Source: Ancistrus triradiatus
Taxonomy: Eukaryota > Chordata > Actinopteri > Siluriformes > Loricariidae
Direction of reading: 5' to 3'
NCBI GenBank assembly: GCA_025084515.1
Contig: JAJAGP010002013.1
Span: 62,001 to 126,000, forward strand
Length of the DNA: 64,000 bases
In this document: positions 1 to 11,602 of the stretch, one piece after another
How the letters are laid out: the number at the start of each line of letters is the position of its first letter
How positions within the stretch are numbered: position 1 is the stretch's first letter
Made by a program: the position numbers and the translations under genes
Notes under the pieces: generated by a model
Told to the model about the DNA's origin: nothing
The model's input: only the letters and a program-made list of their open reading frames with translations
Database searches by the model: none

Positions 1-2589
1 ACTCATTAAACTTGTTTTATACTTGTTTACAAATATATCCTTGTACATTTTGGCAAAATGTGTTATACTGCATGTTATATAAACAATTAGTATAGTAATA
101 CACTATAAGCACATCTTAAAATTTGACTTAAGATGCAACACAGGAGTTACAGTATAGTCTTGGAAGTATATTAACACACTATTTTCAAATACAGTATATT
201 TTACTGTAGTTTTTGAATATTATAATGAAGAAAATGAAATAGTTTTATAATAAGTATGCCTTAAAACATATTTTAGTCTACGCATTGCTAAAAAGTTCTA
301 TACAGCGGTTGTATTTAGTATTCCATTTCATAGTTTCTATTTTAAACAAAACTGTTTGACTGAGCGTAGCATTACAAATGACTGAGCAACAAAAAAAATA
401 TATATAACAACAAATAAAACTCCTTCACTAAAATTTAATTTAGAGTTGTAATCAGAGTAATTGTCAATAGTAAAATCTTTTTGTAAATGTTCTGGGATAC
501 ATGTTTGGGATACAAACAAGCAAAATAGTGCGAGAAAGTTGAGATGGAGATCCATTCATCACTTTCAGTTCTGTTAGGGTCAGCCAACAATAAGTTTTTT
601 CATAAACCTTTGTACTGGCTGCTTTATTATATTAATTTCACAAAATTCCTCTGGTGAACATTTTATTGGATGATAGAAAGTTTTACACATTGGATTGCGT
701 GATGCGTGTTGAAATTGTCAAATGCAGTGTTCTAATTGAAATCAAGGGCAAAAGACTGTTTTTATGGGTGCTGGAAAAGTCTTCTTGAACATAGAGCTGT
801 TTAATTTGCAAGCAATGTTATGCAAGCAAGCTGTTTTAAAAGATAATATATAATGTATAAAAACAGATGCTTTTACTGTTTCAGTTATTCAGTTTATACA
901 TGTCGCATGGTTTGCACATAAATAAACTGATATCAAGAGTTTGCGTAGTCACAAATGGTGTTTTAACTATACTGTACATTGCATTCCTAGCCTGTATGTT
1001 TTATAAGTTGCGAGGGTTACTGTGGTATGCTAAATCCTGTAAATGTAAATGTAGAAATCATTAGATCTTTTGTTATCTTCAACCCAACACTGGAATTGTG
1101 CACCCCAAAAGTAATAACAGTATGATGTTTGTGCAAGAACCATTGTGTGCTTTTGGAGCTTAACCAATGATTCAGGACATAAATTGTGATTTATAACTGT
1201 AACGTGGACAAAGTACCACAATATTACACTTGCAAAGTTTAGATTAAACTTACTACTTTTGATAGAAAAATTGCTCAGTAGGAAATGTATCAAAATGTAT
1301 AAATTGAAATGCTACAATAAAATAATGCATGGCCATCATATCCAGAACAGTGGGGAATTTACTGTTAGTAGATTCATTTTAAATTCCTGGGGTGAAGATT
1401 CATGTTTTCCACATACTGTAAATACAGTAATATAGTAAATCTGCTGATTATTGTGACTCCAGGATTTGCAGGAATACATCAATATGAAATGTGTTGAGAG
1501 TTAGGTCTTTCACATGCATTGTGTGATATGATGATTGAGCCCTATTGATATGACGAACAAGAGCTTGAAGACTTTGGTACTGTGAATCAACATGTGTTAG
1601 TACAGTCAGGTCCACATACAAATTTATTAGGTGGTCAGTATCACTAAGGTTTTGCAGTGGTGTATCATTCAATTGTCTCATATAACAGAGAGAACAGAGA
1701 AGCCTGCACTGAGCTGAAAACTTTACTCTATCTTTGTAGATGTAGACAGTCTCATTAGGTGACTTTTTCACTTGACTGAGCCACAGCTACTTATAGCAGG
1801 AAGGTGTTTTTGGATTCACAGTCAGTTATCTGGTGGTAGTTAACACTGTGCATCTCAGTGTATGTGTCCCTAATACACATTTATTTCCTTGGAATATTTC
1901 ACTTAATCATAGCTGTTGATAAAAAGTGTTTACTTGATTCACTATGCATGTTTGTCTGAGTGTCATTTGCTAGTTGTGCTTGGTTTAAAAATAGTTGCAT
2001 TCAGTGGAAAGATGTCACGACTCTGTGCCATGTTCAGGTGAATTAGTAGGAGAAAAAAGTTATTTGTGCTTCTCCGGTGGCTCTTACTGCAGTGTTAAGG
2101 GGAACCTTGTTAAAAAAGCCTCCAGGCAGTTCCCCCAATGGCAAGAGACATGTTACTCACTCTCTGTCTTGCCTACCTGATTGCACAGAGTGACTGAGGA
2201 AGAGCAAGTGCTTCTTATCAATGTTTTATTTCTTGATTAATTTCTCGATTCTTAGTAGCTCTTAAAATATATAAATTTAGAGATGATACATGATATGATG
2301 CTGAATGGAGAAACAACTTAATACATACTGCCATATGTTAAACTTCATATATGACCTGATTCTGGCCAATCATGCTATTGGCAAGTGAAGTTTGATGTAC
2401 GTATAAGGTTTGGGTTGGAAGCTTGTTATGTTTGTCAGAATATTTAATACTAGCTAAAATTTCTCTTCACAAAGACAGCCATCTCCTGCTATGATCTGTC
2501 ACACTGTGACACAGTGACTGAGACTACAGGGACTATATACACTTAGTCTGCTCTGTAATGGAAAAAAAAAAAACACACCAGCAAGTCCA
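1..2589. other. AT-rich DNA without a recognised gene
   Basis: I see no recognisable gene or repeat in this stretch. Several short open frames occur, the longest being 107 codons on the minus strand at 1448-1771. They match no family I know, and they sit in AT-rich sequence with no exon-like boundaries. The stretch is most simply intergenic or intronic. Confidence 0.5.
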
Positions 2590-2905
2590 CCTCTAAATGG
2601 CTGAAGAAAAACAAAATGAAGACTTTGGAGTGGCCTAGACAAAGTCCTGACCTGAATCCTATTGAGATGCTGTGGCATGACCTTAAAAAGGCTGTTCATG
2701 CTCGAAATCCCTCCAATGTGGCTGAATTACAGAAATTTTTTCTCCCTTAATATTAAACACCTTCATTTAAAAACTGCATTTTGTGTTTACTTGTGTTGTT
2801 TTTGACTAATATTTAAATTGGTTTGATGGTCTGAAACACTTAAGTGTGATAAACATGCAAAAAAATAGGAAATCAGGAAGAGGGCAACACTTTTTCACAC
2901 CACTG
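2590..2905 (+). mobile_element. Tc1-like transposon, family B, 3' remnant
   Basis: The left part encodes the C-terminal end of a Tc1-type transposase, the DDE enzyme that cuts and pastes these elements at TA. The frame reads WPRQSPDLNPIEMLWHDL, which contains the third catalytic acid (the E in NPIE). After it comes a 3' flank ending in an inverted-repeat end with the signature CTTTTTCACACCACTG followed by TA. The same terminus occurs in the opposite orientation at 59338, so both belong to one family. Everything upstream of the last quarter of the transposase is gone, so this copy is immobile. Confidence 0.85.
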
Positions 2906-3229
2906 TAGATAGCATGAATTAGTTTGGGTATACATGTCTACTACAGGTTGGATAGGTGTTCAGGAGCACACCCTGAAACTCCACTACCAACTCAGATACG
3001 TTCCACTATATTAATCATTCATTCATTCCTTTATCCACATAATCCTTGTCAGGGTCACAAGAAAGCTGGTGCCTAGTCAGCGACACAGGGTGGAAGGCAG
3101 GAACAAACCTAGACAGGGTGCCGATCCATCGCAAGGCACATAAATTCACACTCATACACACACTCACACACTTTGGAAACACCAATTAACCTAACACACC
3201 TCTTTGGAATGTTGGAGGAAACCGGCATA

Positions 3230-4791
3230 CAGCGGTGCTTGAAAGTTTGTGAACCCTTTAGAATTTTCTGTATTTCTGCATAAATATGAGCTAAAACATA
3301 ATCAGGTTTTCACGCAAGTCCTAAAAGTAGATAAAGAGAACTCAGTTAAACACGTGACACAAAAATTGTTTAGTTGGTCATTTATTTATTGAGGAAAATG
3401 GTCCAATATTACATATTAGTGAGTGGCAAAAGTATGTGAACGTTTGCTTTCAGTATCTGGTGTGACCCCTCCCCTGTGAGGCAATAACTGCAACTAAATG
3501 TTTCCTGTAACTGTTGATCAGTCCTGCACACCGGCTTGGAGGAATCTTAGTCCATTCCTCCGTACAGAACAGCTTCAGCTCTGGGATGTTGGTGGGTTTC
3601 CTCACATTATCTGCTCACTTCAGGTCCTTCCACAACATTTTGATTGGATTAAGGTTAGGACTTTGACTTGGCCATTCCAAAACATTAACTTTATTCTTTT
3701 TTAACCATTCTTTGGAAGAATATAGTCGATGTCTTGCTGCATGACCCACATTCTCTTGAGATTCAGTTCATGGACAAATGTCCTGACGTTTTCCTTTAGA
3801 ATTCTCTCATATAATTCAAAATTAATTGTTCTATCAATGATGGCAAACTGTCCTGATCCAGATGCAGCAAAACAGGCCCAAACCATGATACTACCACCAC
3901 CATGTTTCACAGAGAGGATAAGGTTCTTATGCTGGATTACAATGTTTTCCTTTCTCCAAACATAACACTTTTCTGTTAAACCGAAGTTCTATTTTAGTCT
4001 CATCCATCCACAAATTCTTCCAATAGCCTTCTGACTTGTCCTAGTGATCTATAGCAAACTGCAGCAATGTTCTTTTTGGAGAGCAGTGGCTTTCTCCTTG
4101 AAACCCTGCCATGCACACCATTGTTGTTCAGTGTTCTTCTGATGGTGGACTCATGAACATTAACATTAGTCAATGTGAGAGAGGCCTTCAGTTGCTTAGA
4201 AGTTACCCTGGGGTCCTTTGTGACCTCGCCAACTTCGATGTCTTGCTCTTGGAGCGATCTTTGTTGGTCGACCACTCCTGGGGAGGGTAACAATGGTCTT
4301 GAATTTCCTCCATTTGTACACAATCTGTCTGACTGTCGATTGGTGGAGTCCAAACTCTTTAGAGATGGTTTTGTAACCTTTTCCAGCCTGATGAGCATCA
4401 ACAACTCTTTTTCTGTGGTGCTCAGAAATGTTCTTTGTTCGTGCCATGGTATACTTGTGAAGATCAGACTTTGATAGATCCCTGTTCTTTAAATAAAACA
4501 GGGTGCCCACTCACACCTGGTTGTCATCCCATTGGTTGAAAACGCCTGATTCTAATTTCACCTTCGAATAAACTGCTAATCCTAGAGGTTCACATACTTT
4601 TGCCATTCAGTAATATGTAATATTGGATAATTTTCCTCAATAAATAAATGACCAAATATAGTATTTTTGTCTCATTTGTTTAACTGGGTTCTCTTTATCT
4701 ACTTTTAGGATGTGTGTGAAAATATGATGATGTTTTTTTGGCCATATTTCTGCAGAAATATAAAAAATTCTCAAAATTTCAAGCACCACTG
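3230..4791 (-). mobile_element. Complete Tc1-like transposon, family A (copy 1)
   Basis: This is a 1562-bp element bounded by TA on both sides (3228-3229 and 4792-4793). Its ends are inverted repeats: the left end begins CAGCGGTGCTTGAAA, and the right end in reverse complement begins CAGTGGTGCTTGAAA and stays similar for roughly 100 bp. Size, TA duplication and long terminal repeats are those of Tc1 elements. The element lies inside a SINE. Its transposase is broken (see next entry), so it could only move with enzyme supplied by another copy. A second copy of the family is at 36889-38246. Confidence 0.93.
3455..4447 (-). pseudogene. Tc1 transposase pseudogene (family A, copy 1)
   Basis: A Tc1 transposase binds the terminal repeats through a paired-like helix-turn-helix region and cuts with a DDE active site. 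The start is the ATG at 4445-4447 (MARTKNISEHHRKR). The N-terminal DNA-binding part, with GLHQSTVRQIVYKWR and the GRP-type linker LPRSGRP, is readable to about 4200. A frameshift follows, then VTSKQLKASLTL and RRKPLLSKKN in a second frame. The first catalytic Asp is visible in DETKIEL near 3995 and the second in QQDID near 3730. The third acid is replaced: the motif reads NPIKMLW instead of NPIE. Several frameshifts and the E-to-K change make it inactive. Confidence 0.9.
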
Positions 4792-5046
4792 TACCTGCCG
4801 AAAACCCACACAGACATGGCGAGGACATGCAAACTCCACACATGCAGAGTCCAGGGTCAGAGCTGTAAGATGACAGCGCTAACCACTGCACCACCGTGAT
4901 GTCCAACAATTCTATACTGTACTAACTTGAGGAAAAATAAATAAAGGAAAAATCAAGGTGTGAGAATCAAACAATTTAACTACTCCATGATCTAAAACTG
5001 TTAATCAATTATGTATCGACTAAAAGATGCCTTGACATTTTCATCG

Positions 5047-5246
5047 ATGTTAAGTCATTTTGCGGACACTCTTATTCATGGTAACTTACAACTGTTACAG
5101 GTACAATGATACAAGGTACAATCCAAGCAATTAGGTTAAAGACCTTGCATAACTAGCAACAGTGGCAGCTTGTCATTGCTGGGACAGGAACCCTGGTCCA
5201 TCTGGGCTATAGTTCAGTACCTTAAGCACTATGCCACCACTGTCAC
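5047..5246. repeat. Interspersed repeat, type common in teleosts
   Basis: This 200-bp block has the familiar fish-repeat wording 'aagtcattttgcggacactcttat' at the left and 'accttaagcactatgccaccactg' at the right, with 'ggaacccTGGtcc' between. I recognise it as a dispersed teleost repeat but cannot name its class. No reading frame is evident. It may be a non-autonomous element or a SINE-like unit. Confidence 0.5.
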
Positions 5247-5399
5247 ATTTTCTTAACATACCAGATAAAAACACACCGTAACATATTAATTCATGATATA
5301 TGTTCTTTTGACAATTATGAAATTAAGCTGTTGAAGTGTTATTCAAAAGGATTGTCTATAAAATTAAAAAGCTCCCAATGAGCTGTGTTTCCTGCTAAG

Positions 5400-5860
5400 T
5401 CTTACTAAGTAAGTGCATGTCCTGGCTGCCTTTGCTGGTTCCAGCCGTGGGTCACAAGCCAGCTGCTGACCAGGCACTTTCTGGTGCCTAGCTGATTTTT
5501 CATCAGGGAGGCTCTGTGAAGAATGAAGTGTTGGACTCACTGGTCTCTCACTGCTCTTCCCCTCCCAATTGTCTGCTTTTCCCTAACATTAGCACTGTAA
5601 TTAGGCTGTTAAGGGGATGCAGGATGCAAAAAGTAAATTAGTTATAAGAATTACTCCCTGCTGTTCGAAGGGTCGAGTGAGGGGGGGATTAGAGCAGAAA
5701 TGTATGTATGTGAGTGCTGGCAAGATGTGTGGGGTCCCTAGCCTTCCTAATGAAGCAATTCTTTTTTTGCTGAAGACAGGCTTCCATTAATGGAATTTGG
5801 CCCTAATTATGAGATTGCATTGCAAACATTAGGGACCTTTTCATAGTCGTCTTCTTGCCA
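5400..5860. promoter_or_regulatory. Candidate conserved non-coding element
   Basis: This is a block of balanced composition with no repeat signature, set among AT-rich and repetitive DNA. It holds a 14-nt perfect palindrome TTCCATTAATGGAA at 5782-5795, followed by CCTAATTATGAGATTGCATTGCAAA. That text combines homeodomain-type TAAT cores with a POU-like octamer. Such clusters are typical of vertebrate developmental enhancers. Conservation cannot be seen from one sequence, so the call is inference from motif density. Confidence 0.3.
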
Positions 5861-5912
5861 TTACGCTCTGTTTGTTTGTCCTTGTTGTTAGCATTGTACC
5901 ACACAGCAATAT

Positions 5913-5914
<2 letters not shown>

Positions 5915-5958
<44 letters not shown>

Positions 5959-5966
5959 ATCTCTCA
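5915..5966 (+). repeat. (TC)n microsatellite
   Basis: About 20 uninterrupted CT dinucleotides followed by a few imperfect ones. Confidence 0.95.
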
Positions 5967-7029
5967 TATTACTTACACTTTATCAAAATTATTTTCATGT
6001 CATAGGACCGACAAGTCATGTTTTGGGCAGTCAATACAAAGCAATGGGATGTGCAAGTGATAAATTGGATCTAATGTAATCGAACATCATCAAAGTCTGT
6101 TTCATGACAAACACACACAAATGGATTTCATGGGTAGCAGGAGCAGGTTGGATCCAGTTTAAGCAATTCATATATCCAGTTAGACAATTTGATGAGTTTA
6201 ACACATAGATAACATTTTACTTTCTCATGCAACCTGTTACAATTTGCTTGCCATTGCAAACAGCATAGCAGTGGATGTCAGTTGAGGCAGCTCAATATTT
6301 ATCACTATTATATAGCTTGTTTTATTTTCAGAGCCATTATGGATAAAAAGTTTACTCAACAGATCAATTTAGCTGTCATAATTTGAAACAAGATAATGTT
6401 TAAGTAATTACAGTCAAAGCTGACATTGTATTTAAAAATAATCCATGCATGTCTTGATGGTGCTTTCTATTTGTGTGCACACACCTTTTTATAGTCTATG
6501 TTGTATGCAACACTCTAGTACAAGCAGATGTATTATTTTTGTTTAGTTGTTTTGAAGCACAGCTCCAACTTGGAAAGACTTGTTACTGATGTCATTTTCT
6601 TTTCTCCTTCATCTTAAGTGTGACAACCCGATTTCATCTGAAGATACTGGCAAAGACTATTGCCAACTGCTCCTTTATCTTAATTGATTCTCAGTGCTGA
6701 AAGCAGCTTGAAATTGTATCATCTGACTGTAGATTGTAGGGCATTTCAGAGTGCCACATTTATTGCTCAATATGGTGGATTGACAAAGGCTATCCCATTA
6801 TTATAATCACCAAGAACTCAAGTTTATAATTCATGTCTGTGTTGCAGAAACACTATATCTGTTTGGTAATCATGACATTTTCTAACTTCAAACAATGATG
6901 CTTGTGGAGCAGCCCCAACCTCCCTAAAGACATTAATTATGCCTTGCCTTATACCTCATACACTTTTTGCCTCAAGCATGGCTTGACTTGACCTGCCCTT
7001 TATGAGTGTAAGAAGAAAAAACTGGAACT
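5967..7029. other. Unannotated AT-rich stretch
   Basis: I see no gene, repeat or RNA signature here. It is unique-looking, moderately AT-rich sequence. Confidence 0.5.
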
Positions 7030-7114
7030 CAAGTGGTGGAACAAAACTTCCCTGGATTCTCTGAAATGTCTGAGTCTCTCAACCTGGCCTTCAAACCATC
7101 TCTGAAGACACACC

Positions 7115-10100
7115 ATTTATCTATTCTTCTTCTTCTTCTTCTTCTTCTTTCGGTTTCTCCCTTTATCAGGGGTGTCACCCCACAGCGAGTTAAACGTTTC
7201 CCACCTCACCCTGTTCTCCACGTCCTCTACTGTTCACCCCAACTCCCTGCATATCTTCATTTACCACTACCATAAAATAACTCCTCTTTGGTCTTCGCCT
7301 CTCTCGTTTTTCTTGCCTGGCAAGCTTCATCGCCAACATCCTCCTACCAATATATCCACTATCCCTCCTCTGCACATGTCCAAAACATCTCAGTCTTCCC
7401 TCTCTCGCGAATTTTGTCTCCCAATTTTTCCAACCTGTGCTGTCCCTCTGATGATCTCATTCCTAATCCTGTCCACCCTGAGACACTCCTAAAGGGAGAA
7501 CCTCAAAAACATCTTAAGTTTTGCCACCTCCAGCTCTGCTTCCTGTCTCATTGTCAGTGCCACTGTCTCTAAGCCATACAACAAGAGGCTGGTCTCACTA
7601 CTCTTCTTATAAATCTTTCTTTCACTTTTGCTGCGACCCTTTTGTCACAAGCACGTCCTGACTACTCTGACACTCTTCTCCAGCCACTCCATCCTGCCTG
7701 TACTCTCTTCTTTACCTCCTTTCCACATACTCCCCATTTCCTTGGACAGTTGATTTCCCAGTACCTGAACTCCTGGACCTTTTGTGACCACTGATCCCTG
7801 TAGCCTGACTGTTCCACCTGCCTCCCTTTCATTTACCACACATGTATTCTGTCTTACTACAGTTGAACTTTCATTCCTCTCCTTTCCAGATTATAACCTC
7901 CACCTCTCCCAAAGTTCTCTTCTACCTGTTCCCTGTTTCTCACTACAGAGTCACAATGTCGTCTGCAAACCAGTCCCACGGCGATTCCTGTCTGACCTCA
8001 TCTGTTAGTCCTGTCCCATCACCAGAGGCAAATAAGAAGGGACTCAGGGCCGATCCTTGATGCAGTCCCCACCTCTACCTTGAAGCTATCTGGTCCACTC
8101 CTTACAGCACAGCTCATCTCACCGCTGTCACGCTGTTCTGATACATGTCCTGCACACTAAAAATCTAACGTACTTTTTTTCAGCCACTCGAGAATTCCTC
8201 ATACACCACCACAGTTCCTCCCTTGGCACCCTATCATAAGCTTTCTCCAAATCCACAAAAGGCAGTGTAGCTCTTGTCTGTTGTAGCTCTATACTTCTCC
8301 ATCATACTTCTCATCAAAGTCTCAAAAGCAAAAATCGCATCCCTGGTGCTCTTTCCTTGGCATGAAAAACCATACTGTTGTTCACCACACTGTCCCACCT
8401 CCCTGTCTGAGCATAGCTTTCCAAACTCTAACTCCAAACAACTCTCTCCCAAAATCTTCATTGTGTGGCTCATAAACTTTATGCCCCTGTAAGAGCCAGC
8501 CAACTCTGTACATCACCCACTGCTTTTTATCCTAAAAATCGGTACAAGTAAACCTTTTCCTCCATTCCTCAAGGCATACTCTCATTCCACCAGAAATTTC
8601 ATTGAATAATTTAGTCCAAAAACACACACTCCCAGCTCTCCTAGACTTTTCCATAACCTCAACCGGGTATGTTCATCAGTCCACTGCCTTTCCCGTTCTT
8701 TTCAGCCTTTTCAAAGGGGCTTTCCTCACTTCTTCCTGTTCTTCCTCCTACATCCTGTTCCAACCGCAATTTCTACAACCATCCAGGCCCTTCTTTCCTT
8801 TCATTTTCTACACTCAGCAACCTCCTCAAAATACTCGTTCTTCCATCTTTTCCCTCCCCCTCTCCTCACTGTCAGTACATTCCATTTCTATCCTTGATCA
8901 CCCTGACATGCTTGCACATCCTTTCCATTCTATCTCTCTGTCTCGCCAGCAGATACAACTCCTTCTCTCCTTCCCTACTGTCTAACCTTTCATATAACTC
9001 ATCATAGGCCTTCTGCTTGGCCTTTGCTACCTCCCTCTTTGCCCTGTGCCACAATCTCCTTTTAGTCCTGGCATACTCTCATTAGTCCTGTCCCTGTCCA
9101 CATTTCTTCTTTTGCTGACCTCTTTTCTCTGAATAACCTCCTGCAACTTTCTCGTTCCACCAACCACCAGGTTTTCCTTTTTCATCCTTTTCCTGTCCAG
9201 TGGGAAGACACACCCAGTACCTTTCATCTGGGAGCTCTTTCCTATCACCCAAGCCTTTACTCAGCTCCTCTCATGAAACTCCTTACAAACCATTATTCCT
9301 TTCTCACACTTCCACCATTTGGTCCTCTGCTCTGCCTTTGTCCTCTTTCTCTTCCTAACCACCAGAGCCAATCCTGCCCACCACCCATCCGATGCTTTGC
9401 CTAGCTACAACTCTCCCCTACCACTACCTTACAATCACCAATCTCTTTTAAGGCAAACCTCTTTCTCATAGGATGTAGTCTACCTGTGTGCTCCTCCCCT
9501 CCACTCTTATAAGTCACCCTGCTAGAAAAAATGCTCCTCCTTTCTTTTTGGAAATATGTGTTAACCACAGTCCATTTCCATCTCTCCTCCTTTGCAAAAT
9601 CCCCCACCATCTGTCCTTCTAAGGTTCCCTATCCTTAACACCAAAACCTGCCCATCCAACTTCCTCATCTCCTTTATTACCTTCACCAACATGACCATTG
9701 AAATCCTGCTACACCAAATCACCAGTCTCTCCTCCCTGGGGAATGCTCTCAACCACTTCATCTAACGCCCCCCCAGCAGGAAATCTCTCTTTCTCCTCTA
9801 ATTCACACACGCCAACTTGTGGGGCATAGCCACTAACAACATTCACAATTACACCCTCAATTTCCAGCTTCAATACAGACATATTATTCTATCTGACACC
9901 CTTTTCACCTCAAACGACATTCTTTACATAGTCCCCTCCCTTCAGGACCAACACCAACTCCATTTCTCTTCCTATCCACACCATGGTAGAACAGTTTAAA
10001 CCCTGCACCAATGCATTGAGCCTTGCTACCCTTCCTCTTCGTCTCCTGCACACACAAAACATCTACCTTTCTCCTCTGCATCATATCAGCCAGCTCTCTA

Positions 10101-10419
10101 CCTTTCCCTGTCATCGTCCCTACATTTAGGGTTGCTACCCTCAGTGCTATATTCTGGCACCTCCTGATTTCTCTCTGTCTCCTCACACGCTTCCCTCCTC
10201 TTCGTCTTCGGCAAACAGTAGTCCAATTTCCGCTGGTACCCTGTTTGCTACCAGTACCAGTGGCGGTCCAATCCGGTATGGTGAAATTATTATGAACTCG
10301 CATACTAGATTTGGCAAATGTTTTACACCGGATGCCCTTCCTGACGCAACCCTCACCATTTATACGGGCTTGGGACCGGCGCTAGAAATACCCTGCCTGA
10401 ACAATCTAGCGGCTGGTTT
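7115..10419 (-). mobile_element. RTE-clade non-LTR retrotransposon, near full length
   Basis: This 3.3-kb LINE on the minus strand has the usual RTE size. Its 5' end lies near 10419 and its 3' end is a (GAA)n tail, seen on the plus strand as TTC repeats at 7124-7149. It is flanked by a 10-bp target duplication, AAGACACACC (7105-7114 and 10420-10429). The coding part carries an APE-type endonuclease followed by reverse transcriptase, with no upstream ORF1 visible, as in RTE/BovB elements. Many stops and frameshifts show it is dead. Placement in RTE rests on the endonuclease text, which resembles the vertebrate 'craniofacial development protein 2-like' (BovB-derived) proteins. Confidence 0.85.
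7190..10303 (-). pseudogene. RTE ORF2 pseudogene (endonuclease-reverse transcriptase)
   Basis: The protein nicks target DNA and copies its own RNA at the nick. The endonuclease starts at the ATG at 10303. TLNVGTMTGKGRELAD carries the active-site Asn, and VLCVQETK the catalytic Glu (about residues 58-87). Later endonuclease text, TYKSGG and LKEIGDCKVVVGES, is at 9401-9610. A linker piece, CHRAKREVAKAKQKAYDELYERLD-like, follows at 8872-9054. The RT begins with YRGIKFMSHTMKI and QQYGFS.GKSTRDAIF at 8234-8503. The catalytic FADD is encoded by 7958-7969. The C-terminus has YIGRRML..LARQEKRERRRPKR at 7190-7375. At least six frame changes separate these pieces. Confidence 0.85.
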
Positions 10420-10723
10420 AAGACACACCTCTTTATTCAGCACTCTTAAATGAGCACAAACCTTAGACTTTTTTTTTTATTTCAAAATTGACTACCTTGT
10501 AGTCTGTGTTTCTATTCCCATACTGACCCCTAACAAGACATAAGTAAAATTGTATCCTTAGCAAACCATCTATTTGTATGAACTGAGCAAAATACAAAGC
10601 ACTATAGTAAATTGCTGTTAAATTCTGTATTTAGTATGGATATAGTTTCTTATTTACAACAATAGTCAATACAGATTAAAGTCCTTTGTTTCATCTTAAG
10701 TCCAGATCAGAAAAGAGGATTAC

Positions 10724-10772
<49 letters not shown>

Positions 10773-10776
10773 CAAC
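10724..10776 (+). repeat. (TAA)n microsatellite
   Basis: About 15 TAA units grading into CAA at the right end. Confidence 0.95.
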
Positions 10777-11299
10777 ATGTTCAATTTACATTCATTTTTC
10801 CAAACTCAGGGTACCTTTTCATGTAACAGAATATATAGTAAGAATGGTGTTATTGTTCCTTTTATACAACAGTTAGTTCTGATTTTACAATCTGATTGGT
10901 TGAGAAGCATTCTCACCATGCTGATTAATGTGCTAACAACATGGCTTTTTCACAACAAATGGTGTCACTCTGCTGATGTATTGAGCAGTAAGGACAAGCA
11001 TTAAACATTATTATACATATGAACACATAAAATATACAATATATGCAATATGCAATGATATTATTTAATAATTAGAAGAATAATAAATGGAACTCTATCA
11101 TTTCATTCTATTGTTACTTGGTAGAGTTATTTAAACTTTCTTCCTTTTGTAGCATACTCTTAGATGAGGGTAGGGAACTACTAGAGCTGCATAGAAGCAA
11201 ATCATTTATTGTGGACATATTTTTTGGTACAAGGCATTGTCAGCATTAAAGCATAAACAGTATCAAATTCCGGGCTTCTTTGATTTATTCAGGACTGAA
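10777..11299. other. Unannotated AT-rich stretch
   Basis: No gene seen. The text 'gttctgattttacaatctgattggttgagaagcattc' at about 10872-10908 has the look of a dispersed repeat, but I cannot name it. Confidence 0.4.
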
Positions 11300-11602
11300 G
11301 AGTCTACCGGTTTGATTTGAGAAACGTGGAAAGAAGGGTGTATGCACGTGGCGAGGTAGTTTAAGATGGAAGAATTAATGATTTTAGCAATAGAGCGCCA
11401 GCTTCCTGGACTCTACCTGAAGACGGATGTTCCTCACCGAGAACCAGACCAGTTGTCCAGGAGCGTAGGTGGGGCTGGTCCTACGGTGACAGTCCACGGA
11501 GCATTGGGTGGTGTCATGGGCCTTGAGGAGAGCCACCCCGGTGGTCTTCCAGATGGTGATGGTGGACAGATGGGACAGCCTACTTCGGTTATAGGTCCGG
11601 AA

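Larger units (their letters stand above)
3013..4902 (-). repeat. tRNA-derived SINE (DANA/mermaid type), split by a Tc1
   Basis: The SINE occupies 3013-3227 and 4794-4902 and reads on the minus strand. At the right end is the tRNA-like head (GGTGGTGCAGTGGTTAGCGC in reverse complement). The middle carries the usual 'gaaacccacacagac' text, and the left end is an ATTC-repeat tail. The two halves rejoin cleanly if the Tc1 between them and one TA are removed. This dates the SINE as older than the Tc1. The family assignment is from memory of fish SINE heads. Confidence 0.75.
7030..10690 (+). repeat. LINE 3' end fragment, split by an RTE element
   Basis: The left piece (7030-7114) reads as the degraded C-terminus of a non-LTR retrotransposon ORF2, with text resembling 'WWNELPLD...ESL..FK..LKTH', interrupted by stops. 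The right piece (10420-10690) continues with 'AAGACACACCTCTTTATTCAG' and an AT-rich 3' tail of a type seen after such ORFs. Between them lies an RTE insertion flanked by AAGACACACC on both sides. The LINE clade is uncertain. Confidence 0.55.

Noticed and set aside
1448..1771. 107-codon minus-strand open frame (MKKSPNETVYIYKD...)
   Set aside because: No recognisable domain, AT-rich context, no splice or promoter signals; length is reachable by chance in 64 kb read in six frames.
8602..9007. Overlapping Ser/Phe-rich plus-strand frames of 112-127 codons
   Set aside because: Antisense of the RTE ORF2.
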